Assembly: GCA_031835245.1 (NCBI GenBank) | Contig: JAVKOQ010000004.1 | Location: forward strand, 62,001-126,000 | Direction of reading: 5' to 3' | Source of the DNA: Balamuthia mandrillaris | Taxonomy: Eukaryota; Discosea; Longamoebia; Balamuthiidae | Length of the DNA stretch: 64,000 nucleotides | In this document: piece by piece, positions 42,107 through 53,102 of the stretch | How positions within the stretch are numbered: position 1 is the stretch's first letter | Layout: each line of letters opens with the position of its first letter | The notes under the pieces: generated by a model | Seen by the model: only the letters and a program-made list of their open reading frames with translations | Told to the model about the DNA's origin: nothing | The model's database searches: none | Made by a program: the position numbers and the translations under genes

Positions 42107-42346
42107 TTAATTTTGATGTTTTTTATAAATTTCTTCTAATTTTATTTTTGTCTTTTTTAATGTATCAAAAACAGCAGATCTAGTAACTGCTAATTCAATA
42201 GCTACTTCATTTAATGAAAGATCTTCTACAAAATATAAATGAAAAACTTGCTTTTGATTTTGAGTTAATAAAAAAGAATATTTTTTAAATAAATTTAGTC
42301 AATATTCCTTTTTTTCAAGTAAAGCAAGTTCTTTATTGTTGTTCAT
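42107..42346 (-). CDS. ylxM: YlxM-family helix-turn-helix protein
   Basis: 79 aa. QNQKQVFHLYFVEDLSLNEVAIELAVTRSAVFDTLKKTKIKLEEI is the sigma-4-like HTH of the UPF0122 group, normally encoded next to ffh/ftsY and thought to act with the SRP pathway. The ATG overlaps the ftsY stop by 14 bases; the stop is 9 bases before the RNase J ATG, which has AAAGGAG. Confidence 0.85.
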
Positions 42347-43406
42347 ATTCTTTAATTAAATCTTTGGTTAGTGCATAAATAAAGTTATCTAAATTAAATT
42401 CTTGTAGATCATCCATTTTTTCGCCCAAACCTATTAATTTAACATCCATATCTAATTCGTCTTTAATTGAGAAAATGATTCCTCCTTTTGAGGTACCATC
42501 CATTTTTGTTAAAACTATTCCAGAAACAGGTGTTGCTTCTTTGAAATGTTTTGCTTGTGATATTCCATTTTGACCTGTTGTTGCATCTAAAACTAATAGA
42601 GACTCATGAGGTGCATCTGGATATTTATTTTGAATTACTTTATTAACTTTTTTGAGTTCATTCATTAAATTCACTTTATTTTGAAGTCTTCCAGCTGTAT
42701 CGATGATTAAAACATCGTAGTTTTCGCTTTCAGCTTTTTCTATTGCTCGATAAACAACAGAACCTGGATCAAATTCATTTGGATTTGGTTTTAGTATATC
42801 TGCCCCAACACGATTTGCCCAGATTTCTAATTGTTCAACAGCTGCTGCTCTAAAGGTATCTCCAGCTGCAATGAGAATTTTTTTACCTTCTTTTTTCAAT
42901 TGATTTGCTATTTTGGAAATTGATGTTGTTTTTCCTGAACCATTAACACCAATCATTAAAATAATGTTTAACCTTCCATCTTTAATATTTAAATGAGTAT
43001 TAATTATAGACCTATTTGCATAAATGGTGTACATTTTATCTGCAATTAACTCGTTAATGAGTTTAGAATCAGAAATATTTTGTTTTTTTACTTCCTTTTT
43101 AAGCTCATCGATAATTACATCAACAAAAAAAGGAGAAATATCTGACATTATTAAAATTTCTTCTAATTGTTCAAAATATTCTTCATCTACTTTAAGTTTT
43201 GATCTTTGTAACTCAATTAATTGTTCAGAAAGTGAAATATTTGCTTTTGTTAAACCAGCAACATATTTATCTATTTTTTCTTCTTTAAGTTCTTGTTTTT
43301 GCTTTTCAACTTCCTTCCTTTGCTTTGTAATTTCGTCTAATTGTTTTTCTTCATCTGTCTTAGAACGACCAAAAATTTTTTCTTTTAATCTTTTAAAAAA
43401 TGACAT
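42333..43406 (-). CDS. ftsY: Signal recognition particle receptor FtsY
   Basis: Membrane-associated SRP receptor GTPase. It is 357 aa from ATG 43404-43406 (MSFFKRLKEKIFGR), the natural FtsY start; a longer frame starting upstream at 43475 is unlikely. A charged coiled coil is followed by the NG domain: GVNGSGKTTSISKIA, AAGDTFRAAAVEQLEIWANR, DVLIIDTAGRLQNKVNLMNELKKV, VLDATTGQNG, LTKMDGTSKGG, and IGLGEKMDDLQEFNLDNF. The ribosome site is weak. Confidence 0.95.
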   Translation of the reverse strand: MSFFKRLKEKIFGRSKTDEEKQLDEITKQRKEVEKQKQELKEEKIDKYVAGLTKANISLSEQLIELQRSKLKVDEEYFEQLEEILIMSDISPFFVDVIIDELKKEVKKQNISDSKLINELIADKMYTIYANRSIINTHLNIKDGRLNIILMIGVNGSGKTTSISKIANQLKKEGKKILIAAGDTFRAAAVEQLEIWANRVGADILKPNPNEFDPGSVVYRAIEKAESENYDVLIIDTAGRLQNKVNLMNELKKVNKVIQNKYPDAPHESLLVLDATTGQNGISQAKHFKEATPVSGIVLTKMDGTSKGGIIFSIKDELDMDVKLIGLGEKMDDLQEFNLDNFIYALTKDLIKEYEQQ

Positions 43407-43561
43407 GTTCTTTAAATTATAAATTAATTTTTGTTTTTGCTTCTTTTGTTGGAGAATTTTTCTTGATTTTTTCACAAAATTTTCTTTTTTCCTTGGAAAA
43501 TATAGAATTTTTATTAAAATATTTAAACATTATTTAAACAGCGAAATGGTATTTATTTTAA

Positions 43562-43627
43562 AATTTTAAATTTGCTTTAAATTTGTGAGTAAGAATGCTG
43601 TTATCCGAAAACATTAAATTTAAAATT
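43562..43627 (+). promoter_or_regulatory. Structured leader of rpsD
   Basis: A 12-bp perfect inverted repeat: AATTTTAAATTT (43562-43573) and AAATTTAAAATT (43616-43627). It encloses the only GC-rich piece of the leader (GTGAGTAAGAATGCTGTTATCC). It lies 60 bases before the rpsD ATG. S4 controls its own mRNA in many bacteria, so this could be the S4-binding leader; that is inference. Confidence 0.45.
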
Positions 43628-43687
43628 CAAATAGAGAATCATTTTCCTTTTTATTAATGAAAAAATTATTATAAAAGGAGAAAAATT

Positions 43688-44305
43688 ATGTCACGTTATA
43701 CAGGTCCTGTATTTAAAAAATCAAGAAGATATGGGTTTTCAATTTTAGAAACTGGAAAAGAGTTTGTTAAAGGAAAACAAAGAAAATATGCTCCAGGTCA
43801 ACATGGACAAAGAAAAACTAAATTATCTGACTATGGATTACACTTATACGAAAAACAAAAAGTTCGTTTTATGTATGGAATTAATGAAAGACAATTTAGA
43901 AATACTTTCAAAAAAGCTACTAAAAAACACGGAGTTGCAGGTACAGTTTTCTTACAAACATTAGAATCTAGATTAGATAACATAGTTTATAGAGCAGGAT
44001 TTGCTGAAACAAGAAGACAAGCAAGACAATTAGTAAATCACGGTCATTTTTTATTAAATGGTAAAAAAGCTAATATTCCTTCAATGATTCTTTCTGTTGG
44101 AGATACAATTGAGTTAACAACTAAAAAAGAAGGAAAAATTAGAAAAAATGTTCAAATTCTTGAAGCTCTTGAAAAAAACAGAACAGCTGAATGAATTAAA
44201 TTAGAAAAAGATAAATTTAAAGCAACATTTGAAAGATTACCAGAAAGAAAAGAATTAAATCCAGAAATTAAAGAATCTCTAATTGTTGAGTTCTACAGCA
44301 AATAA
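43688..44305 (+). CDS. rpsD: 30S ribosomal protein S4
   Basis: Primary 16S-binding 30S protein, 205 aa. The start [67 protein letters not shown], and [34 protein letters not shown] are diagnostic. The ATG has a strong AAAAGGAG site. It stands alone between the divergent ftsY operon and its own terminator (44318-44347). Confidence 0.97.
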
Positions 44306-44317
44306 TATAATTATTGT

Positions 44318-44347
44318 AAAACCAGAAGAATACTTTCTTCTGGTTTT
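44318..44347 (+). terminator. Intrinsic terminator after rpsD
   Basis: A perfect 13-bp stem (AAAACCAGAAGAA with TTCTTCTGGTTTT), TACT loop, with ATTTT following. It faces the 3' end of the pseudogene at 44374. Confidence 0.85.
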
Positions 44348-44373
44348 ATTTTGCTTCTTTTTTATAGGATTTA

Positions 44374-47300
44374 CTAAGTAAAAATGCTTTCTGTAAAATC
44401 TTTTGTACTTCATTTATAAATATTAATCATAGCTTTTATAAAAGCAAAAATTTCTGTATTATCATCATAACCTTGTTTTAAAGAATGTGAATTATGAAAA
44501 TCTCTTTTAGTATTTCTTCTACAATTTTATCTACATTTTTAAAGTAAAATGAAGGTGTTTCTATTTTTGAACTTCCCTGGAATTTTGTATATTCATAATT
44601 AAAATGATTAATTTTTTTAAGTTTATCTTGCTTAGCTAAAACTTCTTTATACATAGCTTTTTTAAAATCTTTAAAAGTTTTGTATTTATAATCTACATTA
44701 TTGAGCTTGAAAATTTTTTGAAACACTTCATCGTATGTGAGTCTGTTTTTACCAGGCTCTAACATCATATTTGAAACATAGGGTGGCATTCCTTTTTGAT
44801 AACCAAAAGCTGCAAGTAGTTCAAAAGCAATTCTTCTAAAAGAGTAATCACCTGGCGAACCTGTTTTATTCTCTGCTGTAGCTCAAAAGGCTTTAAACAT
44901 TGGAATTTGGTAGTATCAATCTTTCCTTTGAATACCATATTTTAAAGTGTTTGTGGGCGTAAAAATTATTAAATCATTATCTACAAAATCATTTATAGAA
45001 TTTAAATTCAACCTTTTTATTTCTTCTTTATTTAGTTTTTGTATGTTATTTTGACCACTTGAATCTGTTGTAATTTTGGCTAAAAAATCAACAGCTCTTT
45101 CTGGCTTATTTTGTGTTAATTGAATCAGTGCTTTTGCTTGTGTAGCTTCAAGTAAATAAACTAAATCAAAAATATTTTTAAAGTAATTTTGTAAATCTTG
45201 TTCTGATTTAAATTGGTATGGGGTTGTGTTTCTTAACTTGATATTTCATTTTGTTTGTCTATTATATTTAGTTCCTATTATTTCTTTATCTTTAATATTG
45301 GAATAATCTTTGATTGTATTAATACCAAAAAATCTTGATTTGCTTCATAAGTTGATTCAAATAAACCTCTTGCAAATAGTTCAGGTTCAAGGTCTAATCG
45401 TCTTTGATGATTTTCAAATAAAATTGTTCTATCATAAGCGTGAGTAAGTTCGTGTGAATATGTTGCTCAACCAAAATCTGTTAGTATTCTAGCGTTTTGA
45501 AAATGGACAATATCTTGTGTTTCTCCATAATAAGCTTGAACTTCTCCTCTATGTCCTTGTGAATTTGAGTAATAGTCTATTAAAGGACCAAAAAAATTAT
45601 AGTATGAAGCAATATCATAATCTTCTCTTGGATTTAATCATCTATTTTTCTGTTTTTGATCAACCAAATTAAATCCATCTACTATTAATGTAGTTCTAAA
45701 TAATTTCATTTTTGATTCATTAGAAATTATCCTAGATCAAAAATCAGACCAACTTCTTTGAGCTGTAGCTGTTTGCTGGATTTTTTCTTCTAATTCCTTT
45801 ATTTTTGAATGATTTTTTAAATTTATATAGCTTTCATACATACCCACAGATAAAGAATTTATAGTTGAAATTATGTAAACAGTTTGCTCTGGTAAGGTAA
45901 GTAAAACGGGAATTCAGGCTTTGTAATTTGGGTGATTTTTTAACTTAAATCAAATTTTGTTTACTTTGCTTTCATCATTAGATTCTTGTAATTTTTTTAA
46001 ATCATCATATTTTGAATTTTCTTCAACTATGTAGGCTTTGGTTGTATTTTTAAATCAAGTATTTGCGGCTAATGAAGAAATATTTAACTGATTTTCTATG
46101 ACTTCAAAATATGTTTTATTTACTAATGATTTAAAATTCTCATCAAAAAGTAATTATATTCTTTGACTTATAAGTATCTTTATCAACTACACCTTGTATT
46201 TTGTTTTTATAATATCTAGAAGGATATCAATGTGGAAGATATTGTTTAAAATCATTAGGTAAATCTATTAAATAATCTAGTATTAAAACTTTTTTATTTT
46301 TATTAAATCAATTTGAAAATAAAAGTCAATTTTTAAAATTTCACCTATTTATATTAAAGTTAAATCATCTATTTAAATATGAAAGAATAAATACTAATTT
46401 TTCTTTATTTTCTTTTATTTTTGTAGCTAATCTTTGTTTTTGATCATCAGTAATATTTACTGAATTAACATAAAAATTAAAAATATTAGAAATAATTTCT
46501 TTTGCTTTAATTTTTGTTTCGTTAAAAGATTTTTCTAAAAATAATTTTTTAAGATCAGTATTATTAGCTGATAGCAAACCATTATAACTATCTGAATATA
46601 AATTAAGCGTGGATAAATCACCTAAATCTAATTGAACTGAATTTTCATTTTGACAACGAAAGCAATATATAAAAGTTCATTATTATTGTTTTTTATTTTA
46701 TATTCTACAAGATTGTTTTCTGTTTTAAAAAATTCAACATCATATATTTTTGTAAAATTATTTTCAAATCTTATTTCTAATTTTTTAATTAAATTATCTT
46801 GATTATGATTTTGAACTACTTCATTTTGATCATTTAGATTTGTTATCGAAACGATATTTTTGCCTTCGAAAAAATTCTTCATGTTTTCTTCTATTGGATT
46901 ATTTTTATCGATAGAAGCAAAAGGCATTGATGTATGTGAAATAGAATTAGAAATTGGTTTTTCAATTTCATTCTGCATTTTTTCAGTACTATTTTGTGAA
47001 ATTTCTACATCTTATTTATTTAAATTAATTGTATCTTTTGAAATTGTTTCTGTATTCGTACTTATTTTTATAACTTCGTCTTTGTTTTTATCTTCTTTTG
47101 TTTTAGTTTCAACTAAAGAAATATGATTTCTATTTGGTTCTGTAAAAATTACTTTTTTGCTTGTTTTTTCTTCATTTTGGTTAGGATTTTCTTGGATATC
47201 ATCTTGGGATTTAGTGCTATTTTCTTTTTTTGAAAAGATGAATTTGTTTGATTATGTGAAGAATTGAAATCTGTGTTTTTTAAATGAATATCTGTTTTTG

Positions 47301-47927
47301 GATGATCAGACGTTTTATTAGATTTGTGGGTTTGGCTTGTTTCTGTATTTTCATTCTGATTTTTATCTTTTAAATTATTTTGTGGTTTATCTTGTGAATT
47401 TAATTGTCCAGAAATATTATTAAGTCGAGAGTTCTGTGAAGGCTCTTCTGAGGATTTTTCTTTATTTTCTTTATTAATTTTTAAGTTTTGAGAAACTGTT
47501 ATGTTTTTGTTTAGATTTTTATCTAAATCGCCGAGTGTACTATAATTTTTGTTTTAATTTTTGTTTCTGTTTTTTCAGTAGTTAGGTGAAGAGATTTGTC
47601 ATCAATGGATATCTTGTTTTCTGGTTGCTGAATCTTTATGATTTTAGGAATAATATTTAATGATTTGTTTTGTAAGTTTTGATTATCGTTTTCATTGTCA
47701 GAAATATTGATTTTTTTATCATCTGAAGAATCTTTTGCTTTATTATCTTTGCTTTTTTTATTATCTTGTGGAAGCAAACAATTATCATTATAAATATTTA
47801 AATTTTGCTTTTGGTCTTGTATTTTGGGCTTAGAATAAATTATTCCTAAAGTTGTAGAAATAGTAATGATAGATGAAGCTAATAATGCTGAAGAAATGAT
47901 GGTAATTTTCTTCTTAGAACTTTTCAT
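44374..47927 (-). pseudogene. Broken secreted zinc metallopeptidase (ZmpA/B/C, M26-like)
   Basis: About 3.55 kb of one decayed gene. It begins with a membrane anchor (MKSSKKKITIISSALLASSIITIS) and a 400-residue Lys/Asn/Gln-rich linker. The C-terminal half keeps an HELTH zinc motif followed by DRT...RRLDLEPELFARG, as in M26-type peptidases, and a conserved C-terminal block (FRRIAFELLAAFGYQKG). The frame is broken at about seven places: near 47530-47550, 47226-47232 (T7), 46640-46660, 46144-46148 (A5), 45327-45332 (A6) and 44490-44515, plus an in-frame TAA at 47012-47014. With so many lesions it is almost surely non-functional. The promoter (TATAAT, 47936-47941) is intact. Confidence 0.72.
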
Positions 47928-47935
47928 ATTTTTAT

Positions 47936-47941
47936 ATTATA
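47936..47941 (-). promoter_or_regulatory. Candidate -10 box, leaderless, for the metallopeptidase pseudogene
   Basis: Minus-strand TATAAT, eight bases before the ATG, no Shine-Dalgarno. Confidence 0.5.
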
Positions 47942-47957
47942 AATGAAGAAATTTAAA

Positions 47958-48872
47958 TTAAACTTCAATTTCATCAGGATTTGTAATCTGCAATAAAATG
48001 TACAACATTATTCTTTTAATTCTACTACTTGTATATCGTTTAGAATTAACTCTGTTAATAAACGAATCAAAATCAGGAGCGTTAATATGTTTTTTAAAAA
48101 GATTTTGGATTCCTTCAGAAACTAAATGGAATTGAGCTAATTCTTCAGAAGATTTTTCTCTAACTATTTTTTGAAACTGTGGATAGTGATTTTCGATTCT
48201 GTCAGGAGTAGAAATAAATTTCATAGGGCTATATTGTGAAATGTCTTCATTTTTATAGATTAATTTACGTAAATAAGATGCAGAAGCAAAATGATCTTCT
48301 GGTGTTTCTGAGTGAAAATTAATAGTTCTTTTTAGACAGTGAGCCTTAATACTATAATTATTAAAAACAATGGCTTTAACATATTCAAAACCTAAAATAT
48401 CATTAGGTAAAGTAATAAGTGATCCTGTTAATTCCTTAAGAGCTAGTGCTGAAGCATTTGGAAAAGAATTTCCTTGTTTTAAAAACATTTTTATGAGTTG
48501 ATTATACTTTTCAAAATTATCTTTAATTGTAGTAGCTAAAAAATACATTTGATCAATATTATTTGATTCAGAGCCGAAAATTAATTTATCTATTTTATTT
48601 TCTGCAACAATTTCTATAGCCCCTTGAGCAAAAATATGAGCGGCTTGAGTTGCATATTTAAAAGGTAATTTTATAACTTCATCTGCTCCAAATTTTAAAG
48701 CAAATTGTTTTCTAGTTTCAAAATCAGCTACTGCCAACTCACCTCTTTGAGTATATTTTCCGCTTAAGATTACAACAATTTTTTCATTTGGAAAATGTTT
48801 TTTAACATAATTTAGTTGATAAATATGACCATTATGAAAAGGATTATATTCTGCTATTATTGCTATTGACAT
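47958..48872 (-). CDS. tmcAL: tRNA(Met) cytidine acetate ligase TmcAL (YlbM)
   Basis: Activates acetate and acetylates C34 of elongator tRNA-Met. It is 304 aa, against about 400 in Bacillus. The nucleotidyltransferase start [68 protein letters not shown], and ANDIL-type [13 protein letters not shown] are hallmarks. It ends after [17 protein letters not shown], so part of the usual C-terminal domain is missing or reduced. The start has no ribosome site; a TATAAT is 8 bases upstream. Confidence 0.88.
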   Translation of the reverse strand: MSIAIIAEYNPFHNGHIYQLNYVKKHFPNEKIVVILSGKYTQRGELAVADFETRKQFALKFGADEVIKLPFKYATQAAHIFAQGAIEIVAENKIDKLIFGSESNNIDQMYFLATTIKDNFEKYNQLIKMFLKQGNSFPNASALALKELTGSLITLPNDILGFEYVKAIVFNNYSIKAHCLKRTINFHSETPEDHFASASYLRKLIYKNEDISQYSPMKFISTPDRIENHYPQFQKIVREKSSEELAQFHLVSEGIQNLFKKHINAPDFDSFINRVNSKRYTSSRIKRIMLYILLQITNPDEIEV

Positions 48873-48880
48873 ATTAAATA

Positions 48881-48886
48881 ATTATA
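48881..48886 (-). promoter_or_regulatory. Candidate -10 box for tmcAL (leaderless)
   Basis: Minus-strand TATAAT, eight bases before the tmcAL ATG, no Shine-Dalgarno. Confidence 0.5.
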
Positions 48887-48909
48887 TTATTTTTGTAATA
48901 TTTCGAATT

Positions 48910-48941
48910 AAAAACAACACCTTGATTTGGGTGTTGTTTTT
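48910..48941 (-). terminator. Intrinsic terminator after the BMP operon
   Basis: A 12-bp stem (AAAAACAACACC with GGTGTTGTTTTT), eight-base loop, T tract on the minus strand, just below the lipoprotein stop. Confidence 0.85.
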
Positions 48942-48975
48942 AAATTATTGTTGAATTTCTATCTATGAATAGATA

Positions 48976-50337
48976 TTATGCTGTTGTAGTAGTTGTTCCG
49001 TTAATTTTTTTAATTAATTCGTTTAAAGCTTTTTCATTATCTTTTGCATCATTATCATTAATTAACATTGTAGGAATACCTAAAACACTTTTGTAATTTG
49101 TTGGATTGGCTTGAATTTGTTTTTTAAAATCTGCTGTAGCTTCATTTAAAAATTCTTGTGCTTTTACTTTATCTGCATCTGCAACTGTAGAATTAGAAAC
49201 ACCAACGAAATCATCTGAAATTCCTTTATAAACTGTAGCGTTTGCTGGATTTGTTAACTTGAATGATCTAAATGAACCTAAAAATTTAGAATCTTCTTTT
49301 TTTAGTCAAATATCAGTTAAGACTTCGTAAATGGTTCTTCCTAAATGTTTTTCTATTGATGTGAAAAAGACTGTAGCAGGGGAAAAAATTTTTGATTGAT
49401 CTGTGTCTACACCTATTAAGTATTTTGTGTCTTTATTTGATTTTTTTATTGCATCAACCACTGAGCTAGTTAATGAACCTGCCACTGGTAAAACAAGTGA
49501 AGATTTATTTACTATTCCATTAATAAATGTAGCTGTTTTATCATTAGAAATAAAACCTGTATCAATGTTAATATTATTATCTGAAATTGTTACTTTAGCG
49601 GTTGGATTGTCATTGTTATACTTTGCTATTCCTGCTAAAAATCCCGCTATAAAGTCAGTAACTCCAGCTCCGTGTCCACCACCAAATGGAGCAATAGTTC
49701 TTTTTGCTTCATCATTTGGGAATTTATATGCTAAAAATTTAGACGACGCATACCCTGCAATAAAACCTGCTTCTTCTGTTTTATATAGTAATGAAATAAA
49801 GTGTCCTGCTTTAATTAAATCTTTATCTTCTTTTGATAAATCTCAATCTACTGCAACTATTATGACTTTTTTTTCTGCTAATAAATCGCTGTATTTTTTA
49901 CCATTAGAATCGGTTTGTTTTAAAAACTTTGGAAATTCTTGTCCTTGTTGAAAACCGGTTAAAATTCAAACATTTTTATTTCCATTTAAAAAATTTTTGT
50001 ACTTACCAATAAGTTCAGATTGATTATTAGTCTCTTGTGAAACTCTATCAAGATTAGTTGTTTTTTCTATTTGATCATAATGCTCTAAAACAGCTTCTCA
50101 AATTGATTGATTAAATGATTTGTCTTGTACAGTTCCGCCTGCTGTTAATAAAACTGTGTTAAAGTCAAAGTTTTTTGCTTTTTCTATTTCTGCTTGTCTA
50201 TCTTTAACAAAAGAATTATCAAAAATTCTTATTATTTTTCCTTCTTTGTCAGTTTCTCCACAAGAAACAAAGGTTGCTACTGATGCTACTGTTGATATTG
50301 TTCCTGTTAAAAATAATAATGATTTTTTAAAATTCAT
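48976..50337 (-). CDS. BMP-family nucleoside-binding lipoprotein
   Basis: 453 aa, substrate-binding lipoprotein of the ABC system upstream. The signal peptide MNFKKSLLFLTGTISTVASVATFVSC ends in a lipobox Cys26. The PnrA/BMP fold is visible: DFNTVLLTAGGTVQDKSFNQSIWEA, IIVAVDWDLS, SLLYKTEEAGFIAGYASSKF, IAPFGGGHGAGVTDFIAGFLAGI, and VLPVAGSLTSSVVDAI. Family members bind purine nucleosides. The ATG has GAGGTGA upstream. Last gene of ATPase-permease-permease-lipoprotein, followed by a terminator. Confidence 0.88.
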
Positions 50338-50422
50338 AAATTCACCTCACTTAATAATTAAATGTACAATTTAAAAACATAATATACCATAAAAACAAAA
50401 AAAATATAAAGTTTTTGATCTT

Positions 50423-51352
50423 CTACCTCAATGATTTGTCATAAGGAAGACCGACTGCTTTTGGAGCAATTGTATTTTTTGATGTAAATATTAATATTAT
50501 TAATGTTACTAAATATGGTAATAAATAGAAAATATTTTGATAAGTTTTAATACTTTCGAAAATTCCACTTCCATTACCTATAACTGTAGTAACTGAATAA
50601 ATTAAAGAAAATATAATAGAAGCTATTGCTATATAAACAACTTTTCATCTTCCCATAATTAAAATCGTTAAAGCAATAAACCCTAAACCACTAACATTTC
50701 CACTAAAAGCTACACCTAAATATTGTGATCAGATACTACCTGCAATTCCTGCTAAAAATCCTGAGATTAAAACACCTTGTCATTTGTAGAAATTAACATT
50801 AATACCTGCAGCATCTGCAGCTTGTGGATTTTCACCAATTGATTTTAGTCTAAGACCTCATTTTGTGTACTTAAATGCTATAAAAATGAAGACAAAAATC
50901 AAAATTGTAATAACTACTTTTAAAGAAATAATATTTAAAAAATTAGAATTATCTGTAGAAGCCGCTAGTTCTTGTAAATCATACTGAAACTTTTGTGCAT
51001 TTGCTCCGGTAAATCTTAAAAGTAAAACAGAAATTGATCCAGCTAATAAATTAATAGCTACTCCCGAAATTATATGATTACCCTTCAATTTTATAGTGAT
51101 AAGTCCATGAAGAGCTGAAAATAACATCGTAATTAATGAGGCTAGCAATAACACAACTAGCGACATTATTGGACTAGTAGTTTTAAAAGATTGTGCTAAT
51201 AAACCAAAAAACGTAGCTCCTATTATCATCATCCCGTCAATTGCTATATTAACAATTCCAACTCTTTCACTAAAAAATCCAGAATATGTAGCAATTAAAA
51301 TAATGGAAACAAATAAAAAGAAGAAAATTATAATTTGATTTAGTTCAACCAT
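50423..51352 (-). CDS. ABC transporter permease (NupQ-like)
   Basis: 309 aa, second membrane subunit of the nucleoside-type importer. Motifs of the branched-chain/BMP permease group: SERVGIVNIAIDGMMIIGATFF, LKGNHIISGVAINLLAGSI, and RLKSIGENPQAADAAGINVNFYKWQGVLISGFLAGIAGS. About eight to ten membrane segments. The chosen ATG at 51350-51352 lies nine bases after AAAGGAGG, and a TTG at 51361 is less likely. It overlaps the previous stop region closely. Confidence 0.88.
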
Positions 51353-51353
51353 A

Positions 51354-53102
51354 TTACTCAACCTCCTTTTTAGATTTTTTACATATTTTAGCTTTAATTT
51401 TGTTTATTGTAATTATTACTTTTTCTTCTTCTATAGCTAAAAACTCTTTTAAATTCTTCTTAAATAAAGTGTTTAAAACAAAAATATTAGCTTTATGTTT
51501 TTGTTTTTGATGTTTTAACTTGTTATAACCTAAACTATCTAATTTTTCATCTAATTGTTTTCTTTTTTGATGTATCTTACTAAATTCAGCAAGTGTTTCA
51601 TCATCTAATATTTTATCTTTAGTTGAATTTAGTGCTTTGATATTTTTATAATTATTTAAAAACTCATTTTCTAATTCTGTTTTCAATTTTTTTCATTCTG
51701 ATTTGTGTTGTGCAATAGATTGTTTAATAATTTTTTTACTTAAACAATTATGTTTAAAATGAAGAATTAATAAACGAAGATAAGTAGGAAATAAAGCAAG
51801 ATTTCGTTGGTTATATTCGTTGTTTAAATAATTTATTTTTTCTTCAATTATTTGAACTTTTGCTTCTAAAAGTTTTGAATTCTTCCCTTTTTCTGAACTA
51901 GTTTTTAACTTACTATCTTTTTCTTTTTTGAAAGCAATTCATTGTTCTTTTTGTTTAGATTTTCAAAATACCTGTGCTTTTATAAATAAATAAGCTTTAT
52001 AAATGAAGGTAAGTGGTTTAAATTTTGTAAATACAATTGAAATTGCTGATAAGTAAACTACAATGCCAAAAATGATAGAAATTGAATTTGAATCAAGATT
52101 ATAATCAATACTTTGTAAATTGGAACTTCCACTAAAAATTATTGAATAAAATAGAGAAACTAAAATAGAACCAATTGGTGAATTATAAGCTAGAAGTGCT
52201 ATTAAAATAGTGTCAAAACCTTCTTTTAGCGGTGCTCTGGCACTGAATAACATATTTTTTTGTAAAATCACGTATCATAAAAATCCAGCAACACCAGCAA
52301 TTAAAGCAGAGAAGGAAAGAGAAGAAATAACAAGGAATTTTTCATTTGTTCCGGCATATTTTGAAGCATTTAAATTTAATCCTGACATTTTGATTTTGTA
52401 TCCAATAGTAGTTTTTTGGAATACAAATCACATTAATGTGGCAAAAATTACCACCGCAAACAACATCATAATTATAAAATTGTTGCTAGTTGTAAAAGTA
52501 GGTAAAGTGATTGATTGAGAAACATCATCACCTAAATAAAAATTTCATAGTTTAGCTGAAAATATTTGATAAAACAAATAAAAAATTATTCAATTAAGTA
52601 AAATCGTTGAAATAACTTCGTTAATTTTGAAAAATGCTTTAAGAACACCAGCAATAAAACCAATAAATGCACTAAATAAAATTCCAACTAAAAATGCTAA
52701 GAAAATGAAGCCATGTGAAACTGGTTCACCTATTTTGGCTGAATTAATTAAAATAAGTAGCGACACTCCACCAGCCGTCATCATTTGACCAGGTATTCCT
52801 ATATTGAAAATTCCAGCTTTAAATCCTGTTCCTACAGCTATTCCACCAAAAGTAAATATGACAACTAACAATAAAGTGTCATAAGTTTTTAATTCTGAAA
52901 ACGCAGTATTAAAAATCTCTTGGATTACTTCAGATGGTTTTGCAGTTGATGAAATAAAAATAAAAGCAATTAATAGACCAAAAAAGATAGACCATAATGA
53001 ATTAAAAACTTTTCTTCTTGCTGAAATACTTTCATTATTGAAAATAAAATTCATTATTTTTGACAAATTAAATTCTTTTATTTTAATAAAAACATTAGTC
53101 AT
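51354..53102 (-). CDS. ABC transporter permease (NupP-like) with long cytoplasmic tail
   Basis: 582 aa; the membrane part ends near residue 380. FGGIAVGTGFKAGIFNIGIPGQMMTAGGVSLLI and LKAFFKINEVISTILLNW are group motifs. The last about 200 residues are lysine/glutamate-rich helix without membrane segments (HKSEWKKLKTELENEFLNN to KICKKSKKEVE), far beyond the family's about 350. Possibly a coiled coil for assembly. The ATG at 53100-53102 has GGGAGGTG upstream and overlaps the ATPase stop by 8 bases. Several TGA codons are Trp. Confidence 0.85.

Noticed and set aside
42333-43475. A longer FtsY starting at 43475
   Set aside because: The extra 23 residues (MKKSRKILQQKKQ...) are not family-like and MSFFKRLKEKIFG at 43406 is the natural start.
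49403-49951. A 182-codon plus-strand open frame
   Set aside because: It is antisense to the BMP lipoprotein gene, has no ribosome site, and its residues (Ser, Pro, Ile-rich) reflect the opposite strand.
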